Shown here piece by piece: positions 26,531 to 35,920 of a stretch of DNA of 60,891 bases (within the stretch, counting starts at the first letter, position 1; every line of letters begins with the position of its first letter). The stretch covers positions 33,423 through 94,313 of the forward strand of contig NVVD01000013.1 of the NCBI GenBank assembly GCA_002402105.1, written 5' to 3'. This DNA is from Candidatus Cloacimonadota bacterium. Lineage in GTDB: Bacteria; Muiribacteriota; UBA6191. Made by a program: the position numbers and the translations under genes. Below the pieces are notes generated by a model that saw only the letters and a program-made list of their open reading frames with translations, ran no database searches and was not told the DNA's origin.

Positions 26531-26689
26531 TTTTTACTAGAATAGAACAAAAATAATATATATATAAAGCTTTATGTCGGTAAAAAAAAGCATAAAAACT
26601 TTACTTATTAATTAACTATTTAGAACACCGAAATAATGAATAAGGTGTACTCTGTTTTGGGTATAAAACTTAATTATTTGGAAGTTTTC

Positions 26690-27973
26690 ATGAATAAATT
26701 ATTAGTTTATATATTATTTTCTTTTTTCACTATTTCATCTAGTCATTGTTCTGGAACATTGCATAATTTAGGAAAAACAAAAAATAAGAGTCAATATTTT
26801 GTTTACATTGAACCAGAAGAAGAAATTCAAGAAGTAAAAACTCAAGCTCAAAAAGTTAAAATAGAAAATAATCAAACAAGAATGAACGATGCTTTAAATG
26901 ATTTAATTTTAGAAAATCAAAAACTACAAAGAATTTTAAAAGAGAAGCTCTTAAACAAGAAAAAGCGAATGATGAGAGTAAAGAAGACTGTGGCAAAAAA
27001 AGTTCAAATAAACAAAAGACCCAGCATTGTATTACCTTCTGCTAGAAGATATGTAAGAGAAGATTTTGATAGTTTGTTAAAATGGGAAGATGAAGATGAG
27101 CCAAAAGAAAGAGATATAAAATCAAGTCATCCAGCAAAAACAAAAAAATATAAAACACCAGCAGAATTTTTAGAACAAGACTCAATTATGTTTGAAGAAG
27201 TCAAAGAAGAATCTTTAAATAATAAAAGCCCCATTTATAGACCAAGTTTGAGAAATCAAAAAAGAGTAAAAAGAAAAAAACAAAGATCAGATATTTTTGA
27301 AACTTTAGATTATGTAGCTCTATCAGAGTCTAATGATGACTATGATGGCATAAGAGCAACATACGTAGCAAAAACTCCTCAAAAAAGACAAAAGGTTCGT
27401 ATTAGACGTAAGCATAAAAACCTTGGTAGAAAAAAAACTAACTTCAAACAAAGAGGAAAAAAACTAACAAGGAATGAAAAAATATCATTATGGAATTTTC
27501 AAATGGGTGTAAGAAACCCTGGAAGCACTAATTCAAATGATTTAGGAAATGATGGTATCTATTATCAAATTTCAAAACAAATGAAAAACGGTCATAGAGC
27601 TTTTGTTGAATATAAACAATGGAAAGTTAAAAATAGCGGAAATGGAAAGTTTCATTCAACTGGTATCGGCTGGAAACATTATTATGAAAAATATAATAAA
27701 GATAGAAAAGTAAACCCTTATGTTGCTGGGGTTGTTGATCATGTCAATGGTAGTTTAAACAACTATAATGGTGTAGCTGTGAAACAAACTCGTTCAAAGG
27801 TACAAGCTACAGCAAGAATAGGCGCAGAAATAAGATTAGACCAATTTTTAAATATGGATATTTATTTAGAAAGAGGAGGGCAAACAATAGAGTTTGTTGA
27901 TGCTAATGGAGTTGCTATACCGCTAAAATCAAAAAACACTATATATGGACTTGGGTTAAATTATCTTTGGTGA
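26690..27973 (+). CDS. exported basic protein with probable C-terminal beta-barrel
   Basis: The ATG at 26690 is preferred (MNKLLVYILFSFFTISSS signal peptide, cleavage near residue 21) over an open start at 26636. The 427-residue protein has a long, very basic and low-complexity middle (about 45-280, many KK and RK pairs), with a coiled-coil segment near residues 60-95. The C-terminal 170 residues show alternating strands (WNFQMGVRNP, YYQISKQM, RAFVEYKQW, IGWKHYYEK) ending in tryptophan after LGLNYLW, as in outer-membrane barrels. Family not recognised. It overlaps the next gene by three bases if that starts at GTG, so the two may be co-expressed. Possibly anchors the cell envelope. Confidence 0.7.
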   Translation: MNKLLVYILFSFFTISSSHCSGTLHNLGKTKNKSQYFVYIEPEEEIQEVKTQAQKVKIENNQTRMNDALNDLILENQKLQRILKEKLLNKKKRMMRVKKTVAKKVQINKRPSIVLPSARRYVREDFDSLLKWEDEDEPKERDIKSSHPAKTKKYKTPAEFLEQDSIMFEEVKEESLNNKSPIYRPSLRNQKRVKRKKQRSDIFETLDYVALSESNDDYDGIRATYVAKTPQKRQKVRIRRKHKNLGRKKTNFKQRGKKLTRNEKISLWNFQMGVRNPGSTNSNDLGNDGIYYQISKQMKNGHRAFVEYKQWKVKNSGNGKFHSTGIGWKHYYEKYNKDRKVNPYVAGVVDHVNGSLNNYNGVAVKQTRSKVQATARIGAEIRLDQFLNMDIYLERGGQTIEFVDANGVAIPLKSKNTIYGLGLNYLW

Positions 27974-27978
27974 TAGCT

Positions 27979-29115
27979 ATGTGTAAAATTACTTTTAATG
28001 AAAATCGAGATAAGTTACACGATATTTTAGAAAATTTTTCAAAAAATCTGGGCTTACAGAAATTTCACTTTAATTTTGTAGAATGTTTGATTGAAACAAG
28101 ATGTGATTTAGAAAAAATCAATTTTGAACTTTTTCTAAAGTCTAATATAAATAAGTTTTTGTGGGTTAAACAAGTCTATATTTATATGGTTTATCACTAC
28201 AAAGAACCAGAACTATTAAAAAGAGATTTAGAGCTTTTATGTTTTTTATTTTCTCTTAGTCAAAAAGATCGAACTAAAATATCTCTAGAGGTTAAATTTG
28301 CTCCAATTCATTCAAAATATAGCTCAGAACAAGATTTAAAAATAGCACTTAGTAAAGACTTTTTATATACAGAAAATATGAAAAAAGATAGGTTAGATAT
28401 TACTTGTGCCTTGCTTTTATTTGGTAATAAATCAATATTAGATAGTTTATCTTCAAGTCAAAAAGATTCTTTGTATATATCAGGAAAGACTATAACTCAA
28501 AAATTATTTTCAAATGATTTATTAAAAGAAGGTGAGTGGCAAGACCTTTTTGGAAAAGTTGAAGTTTGTGGAGTTGAAGAAGAAACTAATGTCGAAGACT
28601 TAGAAATAGAGGTAGATAATTTAGTAGAAGAAGCCCTTATAGAAGAAGAAATTGTTTTAAAAAAAGAAATAATTGTCGAAGAAATTAAAAACCCTTATGC
28701 AGATTTTGAGGACTTTGAAATATATCTACCGTTAGATAAAGAAAAGTCTGTAACAATTTCTGGAGGAATGTTTTTAGCTTTTTTATTAATTGGTTTTTTG
28801 ATGGGGTCAATAATTATTGGTTTACTCGGTGGACTAGTTATGGCTTTTATTATTTATCCATTATATTTACAAAATATTTCAATTTCGTTTATTGGTGAAA
28901 AATTAAATATTAAAATTGATAATGAAACGATTTCAATGTATTACGAAGATGTCCTAAGAATTGAAAAAAGAATGAATAAAAAGTTAACTTTTATTTTTAG
29001 AGACATAGAGCTCAGGCCAATAGAAGTAAATGATAGCAATGAGTCGTTTAAAAAATTAAAAAATAGGATAAAAGAAAGCATCTTAAATGATTGTTTAGTA
29101 GAAGTGAACGGTTGA
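27979..29115 (+). CDS. hypothetical membrane protein (two TM helices)
   Basis: A 378-residue protein. Residues 1-240 are soluble and end in a strongly acidic stretch (VEDLEIEVDNLVEEALIEEE). Two adjacent TM helices at about 258-300 (FLAFLLIGFLMGSIIIGLLGGLVMAFIIYP, two hydrophobic runs) are followed by a C-terminal domain of about 75 residues (beta-rich, ending LVEVNG). Starts at GTG 27970 or ATG 27979 are both possible; neither has a strong ribosome site, and the gene overlaps the previous stop by a few bases. The organisation resembles a small membrane sensor or adaptor but no family was recognised. It leads straight into the PanC-like gene, so the four genes 26690-30747 look like one operon. 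Confidence 0.7.
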   Translation: MCKITFNENRDKLHDILENFSKNLGLQKFHFNFVECLIETRCDLEKINFELFLKSNINKFLWVKQVYIYMVYHYKEPELLKRDLELLCFLFSLSQKDRTKISLEVKFAPIHSKYSSEQDLKIALSKDFLYTENMKKDRLDITCALLLFGNKSILDSLSSSQKDSLYISGKTITQKLFSNDLLKEGEWQDLFGKVEVCGVEEETNVEDLEIEVDNLVEEALIEEEIVLKKEIIVEEIKNPYADFEDFEIYLPLDKEKSVTISGGMFLAFLLIGFLMGSIIIGLLGGLVMAFIIYPLYLQNISISFIGEKLNIKIDNETISMYYEDVLRIEKRMNKKLTFIFRDIELRPIEVNDSNESFKKLKNRIKESILNDCLVEVNG

Positions 29116-29116
29116 T

Positions 29117-29932
29117 ATGGCATATAAAGAGTTTAGTGAATTAAAAATTTTACAACAAGAAATTAATCATCAAAAAAATGAAAATAATAAAGATTTATCA
29201 ATCATTTTTATTAGTTCACATATGGATAAGTCACATAGTTCTCTTTTACAGGCTTTATCAGAAAAGAGATGTTTATCTTTAGTTATACAATTAAAAGGCG
29301 AAAGTTTTGGAGAAAAATCACACCATTTAGACCCTTTAAATCATGAAGATAAAGAAATGTTAATTAGGTATAAAATAAACTATTTTTGTAGCTTTGATTT
29401 GATAATGGCGAATTTTTTTAAAATAAGTAAAGCTGAGGGTTTAAATCAATTTGGTTTAGAACAAGAAGACCTATCAAAGTGTTTAAAAATAATGATGAGC
29501 TGTATTTTTTACTTTGGTGCTAATAGAATATTGTTTTTAGAAAGACAATCTAGGCAATATTTTTTATTAAAAAGCTTTATGGATGAGATTTTTTCACCAA
29601 TTTATTTAGAGTTAGTATCAGAAATATATGATGAAAATAGTTTACGGTACTTTGATACTTATGATTATATTTTAGAAAATTATAGTGATAGCATTTTATT
29701 ATTAAGTAAAGTTCTTAATGGCACTATAAAAAACTGTCGTGGCATTTCAAAAGATTTAATTAAAGAACGTTTAATTGATCAACTTGAAGATGAAGGTTTT
29801 TTAAAAATAAATTGTATTGTTTTTGACCCTGTAAATCCTGAAAATGAATTTATCGTAAAAAGTACAAGGTTTCATTTGAGTTTAGAAATTGGTGGTCAAT
29901 TATATGTAGATAATAGGTCATTTACCTTATGA
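29117..29932 (+). CDS. PanC (pantothenate synthetase)-like protein with lost active-site motifs
   Basis: A 271-residue protein with the layout and length of PanC. The N-terminal pattern I-F-I-S-S-H-M-D-K-S-H-S-S-L-L (31-45) aligns with the PanC VPTMGYLHxGHLSL segment; the first histidine is replaced by aspartate and the second is kept. FGANRILFLERQSRQYFLLK (about 134-153) aligns with the PanC PDRAYFGEKDYQQLALIR region, NSLRYFD with the SSRN segment, and the end IGGQLYVDNR with the GGxRLIDN close. It thus looks like a decayed or repurposed nucleotidyltransferase-fold relative. It overlaps murI by four bases. The similarity was read by eye and needs profile testing; it could also be a PanC-unrelated Rossmann protein. 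Confidence 0.5.
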   Translation: MAYKEFSELKILQQEINHQKNENNKDLSIIFISSHMDKSHSSLLQALSEKRCLSLVIQLKGESFGEKSHHLDPLNHEDKEMLIRYKINYFCSFDLIMANFFKISKAEGLNQFGLEQEDLSKCLKIMMSCIFYFGANRILFLERQSRQYFLLKSFMDEIFSPIYLELVSEIYDENSLRYFDTYDYILENYSDSILLLSKVLNGTIKNCRGISKDLIKERLIDQLEDEGFLKINCIVFDPVNPENEFIVKSTRFHLSLEIGGQLYVDNRSFTL

Positions 29933-30747
29933 TAGGGGTTTTTGATTCTGGTTTTGGGGGTTTATCTGTTTTTGATAAAATTTCAAAACAATCACCAGAC
30001 CTAAATTTAATTTATTTGGGAGATTCAGAAAGAACCCCTTATGGACCACGCTCTAAAGAAACGATTTATGAATGGTCTAAACAAGCAATAGACTTTCTTT
30101 TTGAACGAGGATGTCAATTAATTATAATTGCTTGTCATACAGCTTCTAACAGTGCTCTTAGGCAACTACAACAAGATTACCTACCAAATTCAAAATATAA
30201 AGGCCGTAAAATTTTAGGGGTTACTATTCCTATTGTAGAAGAGGTTGTTTTACAAGCTAAAAAAAGAGTTGGGGTGCTAGCAACAAGGGGTAGCATAAAA
30301 TCAAATCGTTTTATAGAAGAGATTAAATCTAGAAATAGCAAACTTGAGATATTTCAAGTAGCATCACCAATGTTAGTTTCATTGATTGAAGAGGGTTATT
30401 CAGATAGTGTGGCATGTAAACAATTTATTAAACATTACTTAAAACCCTTAAAAAACAAACAAATAGATTTACTTGTACCAGGTTGTACTCATTTTCCTTT
30501 GATATTCGATCAATTACAGAAAAAATCAGGTAAAAATATTAAAGTATTAAATGCTTCTCAGATTGTGGCAGATAAGTTGAAAGATTACTTAAGCCGTCAT
30601 CCAGAGTTAGAGTTCAATAATAAGCTAACAGGATATAGAGAATACTTAACTACTGGCGATGTTGATTTATTTCAAGAAATAGGGCATAGATTTTTAAAAA
30701 CAAGTTTTGCTGCAAAAAAAGTTGTTTTGAAATTTAAACTAATTTGA
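29929..30747 (+). CDS. murI: glutamate racemase
   Basis: A 272-residue glutamate racemase that makes D-glutamate for peptidoglycan in the cytoplasm. The start (MIGVFDSGFGGLSV) with the substrate-binding DSGFGG loop, DSERTPYGPRS, the first catalytic cysteine in IACHTASNSA and the second in PGCTHFPLI are all present, as are the ATRGSIKS and VTIPIVE segments. Length fits. ATG overlaps the previous stop by four bases, so the two are coupled. The neighbours are not cell-wall genes. Strong call. Confidence 0.96.
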   Translation: MIGVFDSGFGGLSVFDKISKQSPDLNLIYLGDSERTPYGPRSKETIYEWSKQAIDFLFERGCQLIIIACHTASNSALRQLQQDYLPNSKYKGRKILGVTIPIVEEVVLQAKKRVGVLATRGSIKSNRFIEEIKSRNSKLEIFQVASPMLVSLIEEGYSDSVACKQFIKHYLKPLKNKQIDLLVPGCTHFPLIFDQLQKKSGKNIKVLNASQIVADKLKDYLSRHPELEFNNKLTGYREYLTTGDVDLFQEIGHRFLKTSFAAKKVVLKFKLI

Positions 30748-30763
30748 TACTATTATCTTAATT

Positions 30764-31123
30764 ATGAATATTTTTTCTTTGATGAATATATGGATTGTGG
30801 GATTTTTATTTCACTTAGGGTTTTGTACCTTTTTTCTGACTTTTTCTTTGATTGGAATAAAATATACCTATACTCCAAAAAACGAACTTATTAAATGTGA
30901 GAGCAATCAATTAAAAAGTCATGATTTATCTCGTAGTAAAAGCTATAATCTATTAATAGCTAGCTCATCAAGTTTTCTTGAATATTTTTATGAAAATAGT
31001 TTTATAGAACGAACTAAAAAGTTTTTTAGTATTTTGTTACAAAATACTTTAAAAAGTAATTCAGATTTATCTTTATCCTTACTTTTTAATGTTTCTTTTC
31101 AAAGAGGTCCTCCTTTATTTTAA
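30764..31123 (+). CDS. small membrane protein (119 aa)
   Basis: A 119-residue protein with one or two N-terminal TM helices (about 5-32), then a cysteine (ECE-type KCESNQ), polar linker and a C-terminal end FQRGPPLF. It lies between murI and a metal-type outer-membrane protein. The RGPP ending recalls small proteins of some copper-resistance loci, but the match is short and not conclusive. The start ATG at 30764 follows murI by 16 bases without a good ribosome site. Family not recognised; could be a real gene of the 31279 locus or chance. Confidence 0.45.
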   Translation: MNIFSLMNIWIVGFLFHLGFCTFFLTFSLIGIKYTYTPKNELIKCESNQLKSHDLSRSKSYNLLIASSSSFLEYFYENSFIERTKKFFSILLQNTLKSNSDLSLSLLFNVSFQRGPPLF

Positions 31124-31219
31124 TTTTTTTAAAATAAATTAGATGATGATGAAAATGTTTAATAGCTAAAAACTTTTAAATAAATAAATTATCGACCCCC
31201 AAAAAACCTAAATTTAATA

Positions 31220-31259
31220 GAGCTAAATATAAAGCTCATAGCTAAGGTATTGTTATACC
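31220..31259. promoter_or_regulatory. two dyads before the Met/His-rich protein gene
   Basis: GAGCT (31220-31224) with AGCTC (31233-31237), eight bases apart, and GGTAT (31246-31250) with ATACC (31255-31259), four bases apart. The second ends 19 bases before the ATG at 31279, so it could be an operator; a metal regulator is possible by context only. Confidence 0.35.
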
Positions 31260-31278
31260 CAAATAAAAAAGAAGACAA

Positions 31279-32283
31279 ATGATAAAATATATAATAATTT
31301 TTTTAAGTACAATTAACTTTTTAATGGCAAAATGTATGCATTGTAAAGATGTATGCAAGTGTAGCCAAGAAACAAAACATGGTGGGCATTCACGAGCAGA
31401 TATGCCATTACCTATAGGTTTAATGGGTGATCATATGGGTCATGAAGGTCAATGGATGGCCACTGTTAAACGTATGGATATGAGAATGAGTGGCATCTAT
31501 AATAAAAGCAATTTAATAGATGTATCAGATGTTCATAAAAATTATATGATGGCTCCACTATCTATGACAAATAATATGACTATGATTGGTTTTATGAAAC
31601 CAAGTAAAAGTCATACTTGGATGTTAATGTTTAATCATCATGATAAAGAAATGTTGATGCAACACAGAAATGGTACAAAACCTATGACTGTTTCAAAAGG
31701 TATGGGAGATATTGCTTTGTCTTATCATCATGCAACTAAAAGTAGTGCTCAAAGAAAAAGCTTCTGGTCTATGGGATTATCTATTCCAAATGGTAAAACA
31801 GATGAGAAATTTAAAAATGTTACATTACCTTATGGTATGCAACTTGGGTCAGGCACATGGGATTTTAAACCTTCATTTACCTCTAAAGTTTATAATGATA
31901 ATCATTCTTTTGGATATAGGGTTTCTGCTATTTTAAGAAATGGAGAAAATGATGATAATTATACTTTAGGAAACCGTTATGAAGCAAATATTTGGTATGC
32001 CATGAATCGTACTAAAAGATTTTCTCCATCACTTCGATTAAATTATGTTGATCAAGGCTCAATTGATGGAGCTAATACTCTTTTAAATATGATGATGAGT
32101 CCTATGAATGTTACAACAAACTATGGATATAAAAGATTATCTTTAGCAATTGGTTTTAATGCTGTTTTTGATGCTACAAGTAGTCTAGCTGTTGAATATC
32201 AGTTACCTTTACATCAAAGTTTTGATGGGATATCACTTGGGTTAGACTCAATGATAGTTATTGCTTATAGACACTTATTTTAG
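31279..32283 (+). CDS. Met/His-rich outer-membrane protein of metal-resistance type
   Basis: A 334-residue protein with a signal peptide (residues 1-17) followed by CMHCKDVCKCS (a cysteine cluster). The mature part begins PLPIGLMGDHMGHEGQWM and is rich in Met and His (MDMRMSGIY, MMAPLSMTNNMT). The rest has alternating strands ending in IVIAYRHLF, an outer-membrane barrel end. Proteins beginning GLMGDHxHxxGEWM occur beside copper efflux genes in many proteobacteria, probably binding metal at the cell surface. Ribosome site AAGAAG. It is separate from the main efflux operon by about 4.7 kb. The terminator at 32294 ends it. Confidence 0.75.
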   Translation: MIKYIIIFLSTINFLMAKCMHCKDVCKCSQETKHGGHSRADMPLPIGLMGDHMGHEGQWMATVKRMDMRMSGIYNKSNLIDVSDVHKNYMMAPLSMTNNMTMIGFMKPSKSHTWMLMFNHHDKEMLMQHRNGTKPMTVSKGMGDIALSYHHATKSSAQRKSFWSMGLSIPNGKTDEKFKNVTLPYGMQLGSGTWDFKPSFTSKVYNDNHSFGYRVSAILRNGENDDNYTLGNRYEANIWYAMNRTKRFSPSLRLNYVDQGSIDGANTLLNMMMSPMNVTTNYGYKRLSLAIGFNAVFDATSSLAVEYQLPLHQSFDGISLGLDSMIVIAYRHLF

Positions 32284-32293
32284 ACTTTAAATA

Positions 32294-32334
32294 AGCGAGT
32301 TATTTTTATATTAAATATAAAAATAACTTGTTTA
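32294..32334 (+). terminator. rho-independent terminator
   Basis: Stem GTTATTTTTATA (32299-32310) and TATAAAAATAAC (32316-32327) with a five-base loop, followed by TTGTTTAT. It lies 15 bases after the stop of the Met/His-rich protein gene. The stem is AT-only except its base pair, so strength is moderate. Confidence 0.72.
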
Positions 32335-32375
32335 TATATGAGACTTATTAAAAGTTTTAGTGTTAATATATTTAT

Positions 32376-33230
32376 ATGGATTCAAACAAAAACACTAAAG
32401 AAATAGATGACTTATCAACTTTACCAAATATTGTTTTTAAAATTTTGGAGCTAACAGCAGATAAAAATAGTGGTGCAGAGGATTTGGTTAAAGTCATTCA
32501 ATCAGATCCTAGTATTACAGCAAAAATTCTTAGAATGGTGAACGCACCATATTATGCTATTGCAAGTGAAATTTATGATGTCAAAAAAGCTATTGTTCGA
32601 CTTGGTTTTAGAGCTGTTAGAGAAATATCTCTAACGATTAGTGTTTGTGATTTATTTAAGTCAGATTCAAATATCCCAGGTTATAAAAGATTAGACTTAT
32701 GGGAGCACTTAATTGGAGTAGCAATACTATCAAAAATGATTTCAGAGAGGTTAAAACTCTCATTTAGTAGCCAAGTTTTTAGTGCGGGATTACTGCATGA
32801 TATTGGTATTATTTTAATGGATCAATATCATCATGATGATTTTATAAAAATGATGGCTTTATTTCAAAAAAGTGAACGATGTATGTGTCTTTGTGAAAAA
32901 GAAGTTTTATCTTTTGGACATGAAGATTTGGCATATAATGCTTTTAAAAAAAGTGAAATACCAACTCCAATTTTAGATGTAATGAAAAATCACCATGATC
33001 CACGTAACTCTAAAGACTTTACCAAATTAAATAGCTTAGTTTATATTGCAGATAAATTATGTAGCTCCTTTCAAATAGGGCTAATTGATAATTGTGAAAT
33101 TGATAAAGATATTTTTGTATTTTGTTTGAAGCAGTTAAATCTTAATACAAATGATATAGAAGTATTTTTAGAGGAGTTTCCAGAAGCTTTGAAAAATGGA
33201 GTTATGTCTTATAGTAAGTTATTAAGGTAA
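32376..33230 (+). CDS. HDOD-domain signalling protein
   Basis: A 284-residue single-domain HDOD protein (an HD-like fold without phosphohydrolase activity). The N-terminal LSTLPNIVFKILEL, DPSITAKILRMVNAPYYA (about 43-60) and AIVRLGFRAVREISL (about 71-85) are the family hallmarks, and LHDIGIILMDQYH (about 144-156) is the HD remnant. HDOD proteins usually link signalling kinases to motility or biofilm control. It lies two bases before the hybrid kinase gene (33233), so the pair is likely one signalling unit. The ATG has no clear ribosome site. Confidence 0.9.
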   Translation: MDSNKNTKEIDDLSTLPNIVFKILELTADKNSGAEDLVKVIQSDPSITAKILRMVNAPYYAIASEIYDVKKAIVRLGFRAVREISLTISVCDLFKSDSNIPGYKRLDLWEHLIGVAILSKMISERLKLSFSSQVFSAGLLHDIGIILMDQYHHDDFIKMMALFQKSERCMCLCEKEVLSFGHEDLAYNAFKKSEIPTPILDVMKNHHDPRNSKDFTKLNSLVYIADKLCSSFQIGLIDNCEIDKDIFVFCLKQLNLNTNDIEVFLEEFPEALKNGVMSYSKLLR

Positions 33231-33232
33231 AG

Positions 33233-35920
33233 ATGAAAATAGAGAACTTTATAAAAATTCAACAGAGTAATTTAACAAAAAATATAGATTTAGCGAAAGT
33301 AAACAGGATATTTTTTGATTTAATTGGTTCAAATGCTTTAATAATTTTTTCTAAAAATAATAAAATATTACATGAATATATTTCATTAGTTGATTTTTCT
33401 ATTGAAAATATAGATTTTAAACAACTAAGAAAATCGATTGATTCTAGTTTTGATTATTTTATAAATGAAGAAATTTTTGAGAAACAAAGTTACTTTGTAC
33501 TATGTGTATACCTGAAATTAAACTCTAAATTAAACTGTAAAAAATCTTTAGATATTATTATCCAGAATGAGTTTATCTTATTAAGTAACCAAAAAAGAAT
33601 TAATTATTTAGAAGCAAAAGCTTCTCAAGAAAAAAACTTGATAAAATCAACTCAAAAGAATTCAAAAATAATATCAAGGCAAAATAGTGAATATCAATCA
33701 TCTTTAGAAGATCATTTTATACATTTAGAGGATACTATAAAAAAACGTACTTTTGATTTAAATAATCAATTAAAAATAATTCAATTTAAGAATCAACTTT
33801 TACAATTAATATCAAATGCTTCATCTGAGCATACAGATTTTTTTAATAAATGTTGTCCTTTAATTAGTGACTTTATGTCTGTAGAGCGTACATCTATATG
33901 GGTTCATGATGAAAACTTAAAAGAACTCTCTATTATTCATGGGGATGGACTAAAACAAAATGAAAAAATATCAGTAAAAAATGATATTGGTTTTGTTGGT
34001 AAATGTTATTTGGACAAAAAAACTCATATTACAAATGACCCCTATTCTGATGATACTTTTTTTAAATCAATAGATAAAAGTACGGGTTTTTTAACAAAAA
34101 ATGTTTTAGTGACACCTATTATGAAAGGAGAAAAGGTACTAGGAGTTTTACAGCTTTTAAATAAGTCAGGGGATTTTCTTAGAGTTGATTTAGATTTATC
34201 TCAACGCATAGCATCAACTATGATTAATCATTTAAGAGTTTTTGAAATTATAGCATCTGATAGAGCAGCAAAATATGAGTTAGAGGCTCTATTATCTACA
34301 ATACCTGATGTTGTTTATAAAATTTCAAAAAGTGGAAAGTTTGAATATGTGAGTAAATCAATTGAAAAATGGGGATATAAACCTCTTGAACTAATAAACA
34401 AACACTATTCAATATTATTTGGAGAGCCAAGACCTACTAAGTTTGCAAGAAATGAAGTTTTAGATGAGTATAAAGAAAGTCCAGAATCAATTCCAAAAAG
34501 TCCACCAAAGCTTTTTGATGAGAGAAGAGCTGGTGAGCGGGCAACAAAAGAGCTAGAAGTTGAAATTAAATCAGGAAAACATATAGAAAATGAAATAGAT
34601 ATTATAGGAGAAGTAAGTGCATCAGGATATTGGGTTTCAAATGAGCGTACTCTACAAAAAGAGTTTAAAGGTACTATAGGTATTATTAGAGACATTACAA
34701 AAAGAGTTTTAGCTCAATCAAATCTTGAGAAAACAAAGGCAACTTTAGTTCAAGCTGAACGTTTTGCAAGTCTTGGTACATTAGCAGCTGGAATAGCTCA
34801 TGATTTTAATAATTTACTTGGTATCATTTTAATGGGAATTGAATTACAAAATACAGCAGGCATAAATTTAAGTGATGAGCGTAAAAAAAGCACGAATGAT
34901 AAAGTAATGGGGGCTATCACTAAAGCTACTTCTTTGACACAAAGACTTTTAAGTATAGCTAGGTCAAATGAGCCAAAAATAGAAAACTGTTCATTAAATG
35001 ATATTATTACTGAGGCCATTTCTTTAATGGAGAACCGTTTTTTATCTAGTGGGATATCACTTGTATATAACAATATCGCTATAATATCTAATTGTATGGT
35101 TGATAAAAATCAATTGAATGATGTATTAATTAATATTTTAACAAATTCTATTCATGCTATAGAAGAGTGTGAAAATGAAGACTTACTAAATAGAAAAGTA
35201 GGTATTGAATTATCAGAAGTTAATGGGGCTTTTAGTATAGAGCTATGGGATACGGGAAAAGGAATCGATGAAAAAGATCGTAATAAAATTTTTGACCCTT
35301 TTTTTACAACCAAAAATAGAATTTCACAAAAAGGAACTGGCTTGGGATTAGCAATGGTTTTTGCATTTATAGAAAGCCATAAAGCTCAAATTGAAGTAAA
35401 TAGTTTTACAGTTGATGAAAAAAAACCTCATCCATTTTGTTTACAAGCGGAGTCTGGTACAGTTTTTCACCTAAGCTTACCAAAACTAAAGTTAGACTCT
35501 TTAATTGAAATAGAATCGATAGAAATAAAAAGTAATGAACGGGCATTAAAAGCAGAGATTTTAGTTTTAGATGATGAAGATATCTATTTAGACATGGTTC
35601 AATTTGGCTTAGAACATTATAACTTCAAAAATATTAAAACCTTTCAATCTAGTGAAGATCTTTTAAAGTATTTAGATGAGACAAAAAATATTCCAGATAT
35701 AATTATAAGTGATATTCATATGCCGCCACCTTCTGGAATAAAGGTATTTAAAATAGTTCAAGAAAAGTATGCGGGTAAAGTAAAAACAATTGCTATGACA
35801 GGTAAATTAGTTGACGATCTGTCTGAAGAGCTATCAGATTTAAAAGTTGAAAATATTTTGTCAAAACCTTTTTTAGTTAGTGATTTAAAAGATATTATTT
35901 TTAATATGTTTAGAGAATGA
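33233..35920 (+). CDS. hybrid histidine kinase with GAF, PAS and receiver domains
   Basis: An 895-residue cytoplasmic hybrid kinase. An N-terminal domain (1-130) and coiled coil (about 135-190) lead to a GAF domain (about 195-335), a PAS domain (about 345-490, with the DERRAGERATKELEV insertion typical of these PAS proteins), HisKA (phosphoacceptor in GIAHDFNNLLG, about 520) and HATPase (DTGKGI, GTGLGLAM), ending in a receiver (about 783-895) with an Asp in ISDIHMPPPSG and Lys in LSKPF. No TM helix is seen. It would autophosphorylate on the histidine and transfer to its own receiver. The HDOD protein upstream is its likely partner. It overlaps folA by four bases. Confidence 0.9.
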   Translation: MKIENFIKIQQSNLTKNIDLAKVNRIFFDLIGSNALIIFSKNNKILHEYISLVDFSIENIDFKQLRKSIDSSFDYFINEEIFEKQSYFVLCVYLKLNSKLNCKKSLDIIIQNEFILLSNQKRINYLEAKASQEKNLIKSTQKNSKIISRQNSEYQSSLEDHFIHLEDTIKKRTFDLNNQLKIIQFKNQLLQLISNASSEHTDFFNKCCPLISDFMSVERTSIWVHDENLKELSIIHGDGLKQNEKISVKNDIGFVGKCYLDKKTHITNDPYSDDTFFKSIDKSTGFLTKNVLVTPIMKGEKVLGVLQLLNKSGDFLRVDLDLSQRIASTMINHLRVFEIIASDRAAKYELEALLSTIPDVVYKISKSGKFEYVSKSIEKWGYKPLELINKHYSILFGEPRPTKFARNEVLDEYKESPESIPKSPPKLFDERRAGERATKELEVEIKSGKHIENEIDIIGEVSASGYWVSNERTLQKEFKGTIGIIRDITKRVLAQSNLEKTKATLVQAERFASLGTLAAGIAHDFNNLLGIILMGIELQNTAGINLSDERKKSTNDKVMGAITKATSLTQRLLSIARSNEPKIENCSLNDIITEAISLMENRFLSSGISLVYNNIAIISNCMVDKNQLNDVLINILTNSIHAIEECENEDLLNRKVGIELSEVNGAFSIELWDTGKGIDEKDRNKIFDPFFTTKNRISQKGTGLGLAMVFAFIESHKAQIEVNSFTVDEKKPHPFCLQAESGTVFHLSLPKLKLDSLIEIESIEIKSNERALKAEILVLDDEDIYLDMVQFGLEHYNFKNIKTFQSSEDLLKYLDETKNIPDIIISDIHMPPPSGIKVFKIVQEKYAGKVKTIAMTGKLVDDLSEELSDLKVENILSKPFLVSDLKDIIFNMFRE

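Noticed and set aside
26540..26625. Terminator hairpin after the RND pump
   Set aside because: TTTATG and CATAAA can pair but the loop is long and the stem too short to call.
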